This document shows positions 34,162 to 42,402 of a stretch of DNA of 60,143 bases, one piece after another (position 1 is the first letter of the stretch; every line of letters begins with the position of its first letter). This DNA comes from Myxococcales bacterium (GTDB taxonomy: Bacteria > Myxococcota_A > UBA796 > GCA-2862545). The position numbers and the translations under genes were made by a program. Under the pieces are notes generated by a model. The model was given only the letters and a program-made list of their open reading frames with translations, was not told the origin of the DNA and did no database searches. The stretch is taken from contig JAHQVJ010000070.1 in assembly GCA_019634415.1 (NCBI GenBank), positions 1 through 60,143 of the forward strand. Reading direction: 5' to 3'.

Positions 34162-34860
34162 GTGTCTACCCCCCAGATCCTGGTGTTCGACGACAAGTCC
34201 TACGCGGCTTCGACTGCGGCGGTCGTGGCGCAGGTCATCAGCGAGTGTGTGTCCCAGCGCGGCGTGTGCAACCTGGCACTCGCAGGTGGCTCCACGCCAC
34301 CGCCCATCTACAAGCTCTTGAGCCGCGCTGACCTTCCCTGGGCCCAGGTCCACATCTACTTCACCGACGAGCGCGCCGTTCCGCCGACCGATCTGGCCAG
34401 CAACTACCGTATGGCCGCCGACAGCCTCCTCGAGCACGCGCCCATCCCCCCCGAGCAGATCCACCGCATGATGGGGGAGAGCCGGCCTGCCGACGCCGCT
34501 CGTCGCTACACCCAGACCCTTCAGGGGGTGTCGCTGGACGTGGTGCTCCTGGGCATGGGGCGCGACGGGCACACCGCCAGCGTGTTCCCCGACGATCCGG
34601 ACAAGCTCTCCGCCCGAGGTGCAGTGCCCAGCCGGAGCCCCGAGCCGCCCACCGAGCGGATCACCATGAGCCTGTCGGTGCTGAGTCGAGCGCGCTACGC
34701 GATCTTCCTCGTGCGCGGCTCCAGCAAGGCGCGCTGTGTGCAGCAGGTGCTCGAAGGAGGCGTGGTGGGGAGGCTGCTGCCGGCCGGGCTGGTGCGTTCC
34801 GACGAGGTGCTCTGGCTGCTCGACACGGGTGCCGCCGCCCACCTGAGGAACCCGAGATGA
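34162..34860 (+). CDS. pgl: 6-phosphogluconolactonase
   Basis: A 232-residue enzyme that hydrolyses 6-phosphogluconolactone to 6-phosphogluconate, the second step of the oxidative pentose phosphate pathway. Family motifs are LALAGGSTPPPIYKLL (phosphate loop), FTDERAVPP, SNYRMA and GMGRDGHTASVFP with the catalytic Asp/His region. The start is a GTG at 34162 with GGAGG four bases upstream. Its stop overlaps the start of gnd as ATGA, so the two enzymes are made together. Confidence 0.94.
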   Translation: MSTPQILVFDDKSYAASTAAVVAQVISECVSQRGVCNLALAGGSTPPPIYKLLSRADLPWAQVHIYFTDERAVPPTDLASNYRMAADSLLEHAPIPPEQIHRMMGESRPADAARRYTQTLQGVSLDVVLLGMGRDGHTASVFPDDPDKLSARGAVPSRSPEPPTERITMSLSVLSRARYAIFLVRGSSKARCVQQVLEGGVVGRLLPAGLVRSDEVLWLLDTGAAAHLRNPR

Positions 34861-36275
34861 GCACGCCCTCCTTCGGCATCATCGGAATGGCCGTGATGGG
34901 GCGCAACCTCGCCCTCAACATGCTCGACCACGGCGTCGACGTGGTCGTGCACAACCGCGATCCCGAGCTCACCACCGCTGCCGTCGCCGCCAGCGGGGGC
35001 CGCCTGAAGGGAGCTGCGTCGCTGCAGGAGCTGGTGAGGGAGCTGCCTCGACCGCGCCGGATCCTCATGATGATCAAGGCGGGCGCTCCCGTCGACAGCG
35101 TGCTCGAGCAACTCGAGCCGCTGCTGTCCCCCGGCGACGTCGTCATCGACGGAGGCAACTCCTGGTACGTCGACACCCAGCGTCGACAGCGCGCCTATGC
35201 CGAGGCCGGCCTACACTTCGTGGGCTCGGGGGTGTCCGGGGGCGAGGAGGGTGCGAGACACGGCCCCTCGCTGATGCCCGGCGGAGAGCCCGCGGCCTAC
35301 GCGGCCATCGCCCCGGTGTTCGAGGCCATCTCGGCCAAGACCGAGTCGGGGCCCTGCGTGACCCACTGCGGCCCCGACGGCGCAGGCCACTTCGTGAAGA
35401 TGGTGCACAACGGCATCGAATACGCCGACATGCAGCTCATCGCCGAGGCCTACCACGTGCTGGCTCGCGTGGGCGGGCTGGGCCCCGAGCGCCTGGCCGA
35501 GGTCTTCGCGGGCTGGAACCAGGGGGTGCTCCAGTCCTTCCTCGTGGAGATCACCGCCCGGATCTTCACCGTGCGCGATCCCGACTCCGAGGGCTTCCTG
35601 GTCGACCGGGTGCTGGATCGAGCGGGCCAGAAGGGCACGGGTCGGTGGACGGCACAGGTCGCGTTGACACACGGCGTGCCCGTGCCCACCATCGCCGCTG
35701 CGGTGGATGCCCGGGTGCTGTCGAGCCGCAAGGCTCAGCGCGTGGCGATGTCGTCGGTGCTCGAGGGTCCCACCTCCCCCGCGACGGCCCCCGACGATCT
35801 CGTGCAGCACGTCCACGACGCGCTCTACGCCGCCAAGATCACGGCCTACGCGCAAGGCTTCGACCTCATCGCGCAGGTCAGCCACGCGGAGGGCTGGAGC
35901 GTGCCCCTGGGGGAGCTGGCCCGGATCTGGAAGGGCGGCTGCATCATCCGCGCGCGCTTCCTCGACGACATCATGGCGGCCTACGGCTCCGATCCGGCGC
36001 TATCGCACCTGCTTAGGGACACCGAGCTTCGGAGACGAGTGACCGAGCGTCAGGCCACCTGGCGCGGCCTGGTGGGCCTGGCCGTGGCCCAGGGCGTGCC
36101 CGTGCCCGCCATGAGCGCGGGACTGGCCTACTACGACAGCCTGCGCACCGCCGATCTGCCGCAGAACCTCACCCAGGCCCAGCGAGACGCCTTCGGCGCC
36201 CACACCTACCAGCGCAACGACGCTGCCGAGGAGCTCGACGAGCGCCCGTTCCTCCACACCGAGTGGCTCGGCTGA
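34857..36275 (+). CDS. gnd: 6-phosphogluconate dehydrogenase, decarboxylating
   Basis: A 472-residue NADP-type enzyme that converts 6-phosphogluconate to ribulose 5-phosphate and CO2. It has the N-terminal dinucleotide motif GMAVMGRNLALNM, the substrate segment GSGVSGGEEGARHGPSLMPGG split over the active site, the catalytic Lys/Asn in FVKMVHNGIEY, and the long helical C-terminal domain. Length is that of the long (E. coli-like) form. The Asn-Arg after strand 2 (VVHNRDP) suits NADP. It is coupled to pgl by ATGA and ends 27 bases from the convergent zwf gene. Confidence 0.97.
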   Translation: MSTPSFGIIGMAVMGRNLALNMLDHGVDVVVHNRDPELTTAAVAASGGRLKGAASLQELVRELPRPRRILMMIKAGAPVDSVLEQLEPLLSPGDVVIDGGNSWYVDTQRRQRAYAEAGLHFVGSGVSGGEEGARHGPSLMPGGEPAAYAAIAPVFEAISAKTESGPCVTHCGPDGAGHFVKMVHNGIEYADMQLIAEAYHVLARVGGLGPERLAEVFAGWNQGVLQSFLVEITARIFTVRDPDSEGFLVDRVLDRAGQKGTGRWTAQVALTHGVPVPTIAAAVDARVLSSRKAQRVAMSSVLEGPTSPATAPDDLVQHVHDALYAAKITAYAQGFDLIAQVSHAEGWSVPLGELARIWKGGCIIRARFLDDIMAAYGSDPALSHLLRDTELRRRVTERQATWRGLVGLAVAQGVPVPAMSAGLAYYDSLRTADLPQNLTQAQRDAFGAHTYQRNDAAEELDERPFLHTEWLG

Positions 36276-36302
36276 TCCGCCGCCTGGGAGGTCCGCAGCG
36301 GA

Positions 36303-37709
36303 TCAGAGCGCGGGAACATGCCAGTGGCCGTGGTCGTCGAGCAACAACGCGTCGGCTGCCGCCGGGCCCCAGCTGCCCGGCTCGTAGGGCTGGACCGGGG
36401 TGTCCAGATCGAGACAGGGCTCGACGATGCGCCACGCCTCCTCCACGCCGTCCGCCCGGGCGAACAGGCGCTGATCGCCCGACATCGCCTCGTCGAGGAG
36501 ACGACCGTAGGCGCCGGAGCGCGGCCCTTCTCGATCCTCGTCGTAGGTGTAGGCCAGCTCGATGGGTCGGCTCACCAGCGCCTCGCCTGGCTGCTTGATC
36601 TGCATCGACAGCGACACCCGCTCCTGTGGCTTGAGCATGAAGCGCAGGTGGTTGGGGTGTGGTGGATGGGCGTCCACCCCGTCGAAGAAGCGCAGCGGTG
36701 GCTTCTCGAACTCGATGGTGACCTCGGTGGCGGTCATGGGCAGCGACTTGCCGGTGCGGATGTAGAACGGCACTCCGGCCCAGCGCCAGTTGTCCACCCA
36801 GGCGCGCACGGCCACGAAGGTCTCGGTGTTGGAGTCGGGCGCCACGCCGGGCTCGTCGCGATAGCCGCGGTATTGCCCGCGCACCACGTCGACTGGGGCG
36901 AGGGGTCTCATGGAGCGGAGCACCTTGACCTTCTCGTCGCGTAGCGCCCGGGCGTCGGCCGCCACCGGCGGCTCCATCGCCACCTGGGCCAGCAGCTGCA
37001 GCAGGTGGTTCTGCACCACGTCCCGCAGCGTGCCCACCTCGTCGTAGAACCGCCCGCGGCCCTGCACGTCGAAGGACTCGGCCATGGTGATCTGCACGCT
37101 CTGCACGTGGTGCCGGTTCCAGGCAGGCGCGAGCACGCTGTTCGCCAGGCGGAACACCAGCAGATCCAGGACCTCCTCCTTGCCCAGGAAGTGGTCGATC
37201 CGGAACACCGCCGACGGGGGGAAGTGCTGCAGCACCGAGCGGTTCAGCTCCCGAGCCGAGGACAGGTCGCGGCCGAAGGGCTTCTCGATCACCACGCGGC
37301 CATCCTCGGCGAGCCCCACCCCCGCCAGACCCGCGATGACCGTGTCGAACAGGCTGGGCGGGATGGCCAGATAGAACAGCGTCCGCCTCCGGCCCTCGAG
37401 CCGGGACCGCAGTGCGGCATAGGTCTGCTCGCTGCCGTACTGCCCCGACACGTAGCCCAACGCGGCCACCACTCGCTCCACCACCCGCGGATCGGCGTCT
37501 GCCGGTCCGTGCTCGGCGATGGACTGTCGGGCGCGCTGCCGGAGCTGTTCGTCGTCCCAGACCGTGGACCCCACCCCGATCACGCGATCCGGCAGGCGAT
37601 CCGAGGCGGCCAGCTCGTAGACCGCCGGGAAGAGCTTCTTGCGGGCGAGATCACCGGTGGCGCCGAACAGCACCAGCGCCTCCGATCGCTCGGCGGAAGT
37701 CGTCGTCAT
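36303..37709 (-). CDS. zwf: Glucose-6-phosphate 1-dehydrogenase
   Basis: A 468-residue enzyme for the first step of the oxidative pentose phosphate pathway, glucose 6-phosphate to 6-phosphogluconolactone with NADP reduction. Motifs are LFGATGDLARKKLFPA for nucleotide binding and FRIDHFLGKE, with the catalytic His and the substrate Lys. The ATG at 37709 overlaps the stop of the upstream flavoprotein gene as ATGA. With pgl and gnd convergent to it, all three oxidative-branch enzymes lie within 3.6 kb. The NADPH made may feed the coupled flavoprotein (inference). Confidence 0.97.
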   Translation of the reverse strand: MTTTSAERSEALVLFGATGDLARKKLFPAVYELAASDRLPDRVIGVGSTVWDDEQLRQRARQSIAEHGPADADPRVVERVVAALGYVSGQYGSEQTYAALRSRLEGRRRTLFYLAIPPSLFDTVIAGLAGVGLAEDGRVVIEKPFGRDLSSARELNRSVLQHFPPSAVFRIDHFLGKEEVLDLLVFRLANSVLAPAWNRHHVQSVQITMAESFDVQGRGRFYDEVGTLRDVVQNHLLQLLAQVAMEPPVAADARALRDEKVKVLRSMRPLAPVDVVRGQYRGYRDEPGVAPDSNTETFVAVRAWVDNWRWAGVPFYIRTGKSLPMTATEVTIEFEKPPLRFFDGVDAHPPHPNHLRFMLKPQERVSLSMQIKQPGEALVSRPIELAYTYDEDREGPRSGAYGRLLDEAMSGDQRLFARADGVEEAWRIVEPCLDLDTPVQPYEPGSWGPAAADALLLDDHGHWHVPAL

Positions 37710-39067
37710 GGGCGCAGCTCCAGGCCGTCGAGGATGAAGGGCATCAGCTCCGAGATGGTCGGGTGCAGGAACACCGCCTTGCGGTACTCCCGACAGGGGC
37801 GCCGGGCGACCATGAACGCCGTGAACATGTTCACGATCTCGTCCGCGCCAGGCCCCAGGATGCTCGCCCCCAGGATCAGGTCGGTGTCGGCGTCCACCAC
37901 CAGCTTCACGAAGCCCTGGGTCTCGCCCATCTCCCGCGCCCGGTTGATGGTGTCCATCCGCCGGGTGGCCACCTGCACGCGGTGGCCGGCCGCCACGGCC
38001 GACGTCTCGGTGTGCCCCACCCGCCCCAGCGGAGGATCGATGAACAGCGCATAGGTCGGCTGCCGCTGGTCCAGGGTGCGGGTGCCGCCGCGGTGCAGAT
38101 CCAGCACGATCTCGGCATCGTTGACGGCGGTGTGGGTGAAGGCGCCCCGCCCGTTCACGTCGCCCAGCGCGTACACCCCCGGCACGTTGGTGCGGCAGTG
38201 CGCGTCCACCTCCACATGGCCGCGATCGCTCACCCGGATCGAGGTGTGCTCCAGGCCCAGATCGTCGCTGTTGGGCACCCGCCCCACGGCCACCAGCAGG
38301 TGCGAGCCCGCGATCTGCCCGTCGTCGGTGTGCACCACGACCCCCATTGCGGTGGACTGCACCCGCTGCACTCGCGCATCGGTGTGCACCCCGATCCCCT
38401 CGGCCTGCAGGATGGCGCCGATCTCGGCACAGAACTCGGGATCCTCGCGCCCGAGCAGCCGCGAGCCGCCTTCGAGCACGGTGACCTCGGAGCCGAAGCG
38501 GCGAAACACCTGGCCGAACTCCAGCCCGATGTAGCTGCCCCCGATGATCACCAGGTGCTCCGGAAGCCGATCCAGGTCCAGCAGCCGCACGTTGTCGAGC
38601 CAGGGCACCTGATCGAGGCCGGGGATCGGAGGCACCCGCGGCCGCGTGCCGGTGTGGATGTAGACGTGATCGGCCTGCAGCAGCCGTCCGTCCACCTCCA
38701 CCTCGGTGTCGGAGCGGAAGCGCGCGTGTCCAGCGATCAGGGTCACGTTGTCGCGCGACTGCAGCCACCGCTGCAGCCCTTGGTGGGCCCCGCGCCGCAG
38801 GTCGTTCATGCGCGCCATGGCCCGCCCGAAGTCCACCGTCACGGGCCCCGTGTCCACGCCGTACTCCGCAGCACGCCGGCAGACGTGGGCCACCCGAGCG
38901 CTGGCCACGAGCGTCTTGGTGGGGGTGCAGCCCGTGTTCACACAGGTGCCACCCACCCGGTCGCGCTCCACGATGGCGATGCGCTGATCGGTGGGCAGGC
39001 CGGCCACGAGGGTGCCCGTGGCCTGCCCCGTTCCGATCAGCAGATGGTCGAACCGCTCCGCCGCCAT
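37706..39067 (-). CDS. FAD-dependent pyridine nucleotide-disulfide oxidoreductase (mercuric reductase/RclA-like)
   Basis: A 453-residue flavoenzyme of the class I disulfide reductase family. The FAD motif IGTGQATGTL is at about 11-20, the redox pair CVNTGC at 42-47, the second nucleotide motif IIGGSYIGLEFG, the FAD site VYALGDVNG and the C-terminal active-site His-Glu pair in HPTISE. The layout fits the mercuric reductase/RclA branch rather than lipoamide dehydrogenase, and it lacks the metal-binding C-terminal Cys pair of mercuric reductase. The substrate is unknown. It is translationally coupled to zwf, which supplies NADPH. Confidence 0.9.
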   Translation of the reverse strand: MAAERFDHLLIGTGQATGTLVAGLPTDQRIAIVERDRVGGTCVNTGCTPTKTLVASARVAHVCRRAAEYGVDTGPVTVDFGRAMARMNDLRRGAHQGLQRWLQSRDNVTLIAGHARFRSDTEVEVDGRLLQADHVYIHTGTRPRVPPIPGLDQVPWLDNVRLLDLDRLPEHLVIIGGSYIGLEFGQVFRRFGSEVTVLEGGSRLLGREDPEFCAEIGAILQAEGIGVHTDARVQRVQSTAMGVVVHTDDGQIAGSHLLVAVGRVPNSDDLGLEHTSIRVSDRGHVEVDAHCRTNVPGVYALGDVNGRGAFTHTAVNDAEIVLDLHRGGTRTLDQRQPTYALFIDPPLGRVGHTETSAVAAGHRVQVATRRMDTINRAREMGETQGFVKLVVDADTDLILGASILGPGADEIVNMFTAFMVARRPCREYRKAVFLHPTISELMPFILDGLELRP

Positions 39068-39196
39068 GCGTCTCCCAGGGCCGTCCCGCCCGCGTGGACC
39101 ATAGCGTTGCCACAGGGAGTAGGTCGTTCCTTGATTCGCTGCGAACCCAGTTCGCGGCCAATCAGTACAGTGGCAGCGAAGCTGGCACGAGTCTGA

Positions 39197-39982
39197 TCAC
39201 CGGCGTTCGGCACCAGCGAGCACGGTGTCGATGGCGTACCGATAGGTCCAGGCCGCTTCACGAGCAGCCTGGGTGCGCCCTCGCGCCAGGGCGCCCCGCA
39301 CGATCTCGCGCTCCCCTGCCGTCAGCGCCACCTGGTCCACGATCCCTTTCAGCGCAGCTTCGTAGGCATCTCGGCACCCACCGGCGTCGCCGCGGTTGAA
39401 GGCCGGCACGCCCACCGACAGCGCCTCCGCCAAGGCCGCCCGGACCTGATCGTGGCCCGGCCCGCGCGCCTCCGCCTCGCCCACGGGCACGACGGCCAGC
39501 ACAGCCAGCCGAAAGGGCCCCGGCTGCTTGTCGGCCAGCAGGAAGCCGATGCTGTCGACCCGCTCGGCGGCGGCATCGAGGGCGGGCGCCCCCGCCACGG
39601 GCCGACCGAAGGAGGTCGGGCGGAACGCCGCCAGCGGAACCTCCACGGTGACGGGCTCGGTGTCGGTGGTCACCGCCACGCGGTACGATCCTGCTCGGAT
39701 CGGGACGTCCCCTCGCCGCAGCGTCAGGTCCCAGGTGCGCCCGTCCCCGAGCACCGTCACCTGCAGCGCCGTGGCCTGTCCCAGCTGCAGGCTGCGGGGC
39801 GCTGTGCGGATGGAGGCGAATCCGCCGTTGTTGTCGAGGGACAGCTCGCCCGCGAAGGTCACGGCACCGTCCTCGACGGTGACCTGCCCGGTGGACACGC
39901 CCCCCATCACGCCGTCGTTCACCACGCGCCAGTCGAGCTGCTCGAGATCCGCGAGCGGGTTCGCCACAGCCATCGTCGTCAT
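39197..39982 (-). CDS. CIA30-family protein
   Basis: A 261-residue protein. The first 165 residues match the CIA30 (complex I intermediate-associated protein 30, NADH:ubiquinone oxidoreductase assembly-like) fold: WRVVNDGVMGGVS, the ELSLDNNGGFASIRT block, VTTDTEPVTVEVPLAAF and DSIGFLLADKQPGPF. The remaining 95 residues are helical and Ala-rich, an extension with no clear match. Bacterial CIA30 proteins have unknown roles; some are linked to carbohydrate binding. The start at ATG 39982 is set by an ATGA overlap with the previous gene; it has no ribosome site of its own, which fits coupling. Confidence 0.85.
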   Translation of the reverse strand: MTTMAVANPLADLEQLDWRVVNDGVMGGVSTGQVTVEDGAVTFAGELSLDNNGGFASIRTAPRSLQLGQATALQVTVLGDGRTWDLTLRRGDVPIRAGSYRVAVTTDTEPVTVEVPLAAFRPTSFGRPVAGAPALDAAAERVDSIGFLLADKQPGPFRLAVLAVVPVGEAEARGPGHDQVRAALAEALSVGVPAFNRGDAGGCRDAYEAALKGIVDQVALTAGEREIVRGALARGRTQAAREAAWTYRYAIDTVLAGAERR

Positions 39983-40707
39983 CCAGTGCCACATGGCGTT
40001 GACGTATCGATTCCAGAGGGGCGTCGGCTGCTTGCCGTCAGCTGCTCCTGCAGGGCAGCCAGCGCCTCCTGGGAGCGAGCCACCTCCTCCGCATCGGGCG
40101 CCCGCCCCTGGTTGCGCTCGTGCAGCTCCCCGAGGTGGGCGACCACTGCGTCCACCGCATCTGCGGGATCAGCCCCCACCGGGATCTCCACCAGCCGATC
40201 CTCGGTCCTCAGGAACAGGATCCCCGCTGCACGGTTCATGGTGCGCAGGCGCTCCACGGCCAGGTCCACCCGGGGCCCGTGTGCAGGCGTGATCCGGAGC
40301 TGGTGCTGGGTGACCTCCACCCGGGTGACGGGCCGTAGCGTGAGCGCCAGGCGATGGGCCGCCAGCGCCAGCGTCAGCCCGGGGAGCGTCCCGAAGGCAC
40401 CCGTCCACAGCAGCGCGGCGAGCAGGTGCAGCCCGAGGTGGCGATCGAGCGGCGGGCCGAACACGGCGACGGCGACGAAGACGACCAGCAGCGCCGAGCC
40501 CAGCCCCAGCGCACCCAGCGGCGGCGGCTTGCCCGTGAACACGACCTCGAACCCCTCGGGATCCACGTCGTACTCCACGTCCTGAAGCGCCTCGTCGGAT
40601 GTTCGAGGAGGCTCCTCGCGGAGCACGGTGCCAGGGGGAGCAACGCCCGCGGGGTGCTCGCCACCGACGTGTGCGGTCCACTCTTCGGGGGGAGGAAACC
40701 CTGCCAT
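39979..40707 (-). CDS. Two-helix membrane protein, unknown function
   Basis: A 242-residue protein with a soluble Pro-rich start, two membrane helices (LGLGSALLVVFVAVAVFG and LHLLAALLWTGAFG, about residues 66-105) and a cytoplasmic tail of about 130 residues that resembles a small PH-like or DUF domain (VTRVEVTQHQLRI, LRTEDRLVEIPVG). I do not assign a family. The ATG at 40707 has AGGA upstream. Its stop overlaps the CIA30-like start. It is divergent from the DUF885 gene by 43 bases. Confidence 0.65.
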   Translation of the reverse strand: MAGFPPPEEWTAHVGGEHPAGVAPPGTVLREEPPRTSDEALQDVEYDVDPEGFEVVFTGKPPPLGALGLGSALLVVFVAVAVFGPPLDRHLGLHLLAALLWTGAFGTLPGLTLALAAHRLALTLRPVTRVEVTQHQLRITPAHGPRVDLAVERLRTMNRAAGILFLRTEDRLVEIPVGADPADAVDAVVAHLGELHERNQGRAPDAEEVARSQEALAALQEQLTASSRRPSGIDTSTPCGTG

Positions 40708-40750
40708 AGGGCATCCTACTGCGGAACCCATCCCGCGACGAGGAGCCCTC

Positions 40751-42400
40751 GTGGCCGAGCCCCGACAATCCAGCCTCGGCGTCGACGATCCGGCCCTACG
40801 AGCCCTGCTCGACGAGGCCTGGAGCGCACAGCTGCAGCGCCATCCGGTGTGGGCCAGCCGCATCGGGGACCGCACCCACGCCCATCGCCTGCCGGACCTG
40901 TCCCACGACGCCCACCTGCAGGCCCTCGACGAGGCCGAGGATCGGATCGCCCGGGCCGAGCAGCTCGACCTGTCCGAGCCCACGGACGAGCTGACCCGCG
41001 AGCTGCTGGTGCACGGCCTGGAGGGGTTCGTGCGAGAGGGACGCACCTGCCGAAGCTGGACCTGGGTGGTGGGTGCTCAGGACAACCCCGTCAGCCGGAC
41101 CGCGGAGCTACCGAAGCTGCACGACCTGGGCACCGACGACGGCCGCGAGGCCTTCCACGCCCGCCTCGAGCAGCTCCCCGCCTGGGTGGACGAGCAGGTG
41201 TCGAACCTGACCATCGGGCTGCGCACAGGCCGCGTGGCCGACGCCGAGTCCCTGGCGCGGGTAGTGGATCTGGTGGACCGCGAGCTGGCCCGACCCCGAG
41301 ACGAGCGGCCCCTCGCTGCCACACCGCACGCCCAGCAGCTGCTCGCCGAGCGCATCGACCCAGCGCTGCAGCGCTACCGCGACCTCCTCGCCCACCAGCT
41401 CGCCCCGGCCGCCCCTCCCCCCGGACTCACCCATGCCCCCGATGGAGCCGCCTGCTACGCCGCACGGATCCGGCAGCACACCGGCAGCGACCTCGACCCG
41501 GACGACGTCCACCGCACTGGCCTGCAGGAGCTTCGACGCATCGCCGAGGAGATCGCCCCGCTCGGCGAGGAGCTGTTCGGTCTCAGCCGCGTGACCGAGA
41601 TCGGCGCCCACCTCCGCAGCTCGCCCGAGCTGCACTTCGCCACCGCTGACGAGATCCGGGCCACCGCCACGGCCACCCTGCAGCGGGCGCAGTCGGCCGT
41701 GCCCTCCGTGTTCGCGCGCCTGCCGACGGCCCCCTGCGAGGTGCGCCCCATCCCCGCCCACATCGCGCCCTTCACCTACATCGCGTACTACCAGCCCGTC
41801 GATGCCAGCGGCGTGGGGGCCTACTGCGTGAACACCCACGCCCCCACCACCCGCCCCCGCTGGGACGCCGAGGCGCTGGCGTTCCACGAGTCCGTGCCCG
41901 GCCACCACCTGCAGCTGGCCCTCGCTCGAGAGCTGTCCATCCCCGCCTTCCGTCGCCATCGCTACGAGACGGCCTACTGCGAAGGCTGGGCGCTGTACGC
42001 AGAGCGCCTCGCCGACGAGCTGCAGCTGTACTCGGGAGCGCTGGATCGGCTGGGCATGCACAGCTTCGACGCCTGGCGTGCCGCGCGGCTGGTGGTGGAC
42101 ACCGGCATCCACCACCGCGGCTGGTCTCGCGAGCGCGCAGTGGCGTTCCTCGCCGACCACACCCTGCTCGCCCCGAACAACGTCGACAACGAGGTCAACC
42201 GCTACATCGGCTGGCCGGGTCAGGCGCTCGCCTACAAGCTGGGGCAGCTCGAGGTGCTGGCCCTACGCGACGAGGCCCGCAGCGCTCGGGGTGCGCGCTT
42301 CGATCTGGCCGCCTTCCACACGGCGGTGCTGGAGGCAGGACCGCTCCCCCTGCCGATCCTGCGCCGCCGCGTGCAGCGGTGGCTTCACTCCGCCGCCTGA
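40751..42400 (+). CDS. DUF885 family protein, putative metallopeptidase
   Basis: A 549-residue protein of the DUF885 family. The defining segment is AFHESVPGHHLQ near residue 376, where the HExxPGH pattern and a downstream Glu (YCEGWALYAERL) resemble the zinc site of gluzincin-like peptidases. IGWPGQALAYKLG near the end is also typical. Family members are regarded as carboxypeptidase-like, though few have been tested. No signal peptide is visible, so it is likely cytoplasmic here. The start is a GTG (40751) with GAGGAG seven bases upstream. Confidence 0.88.
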   Translation: MAEPRQSSLGVDDPALRALLDEAWSAQLQRHPVWASRIGDRTHAHRLPDLSHDAHLQALDEAEDRIARAEQLDLSEPTDELTRELLVHGLEGFVREGRTCRSWTWVVGAQDNPVSRTAELPKLHDLGTDDGREAFHARLEQLPAWVDEQVSNLTIGLRTGRVADAESLARVVDLVDRELARPRDERPLAATPHAQQLLAERIDPALQRYRDLLAHQLAPAAPPPGLTHAPDGAACYAARIRQHTGSDLDPDDVHRTGLQELRRIAEEIAPLGEELFGLSRVTEIGAHLRSSPELHFATADEIRATATATLQRAQSAVPSVFARLPTAPCEVRPIPAHIAPFTYIAYYQPVDASGVGAYCVNTHAPTTRPRWDAEALAFHESVPGHHLQLALARELSIPAFRRHRYETAYCEGWALYAERLADELQLYSGALDRLGMHSFDAWRAARLVVDTGIHHRGWSRERAVAFLADHTLLAPNNVDNEVNRYIGWPGQALAYKLGQLEVLALRDEARSARGARFDLAAFHTAVLEAGPLPLPILRRRVQRWLHSAA

Positions 42401-42402
42401 CC

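Noticed and set aside
39982..39994. Start of the CIA30-like gene at the upstream ATG (39994)
   Set aside because: The ATG at 39982 forms an ATGA overlap with the preceding stop, the rule for coupled genes in this window.
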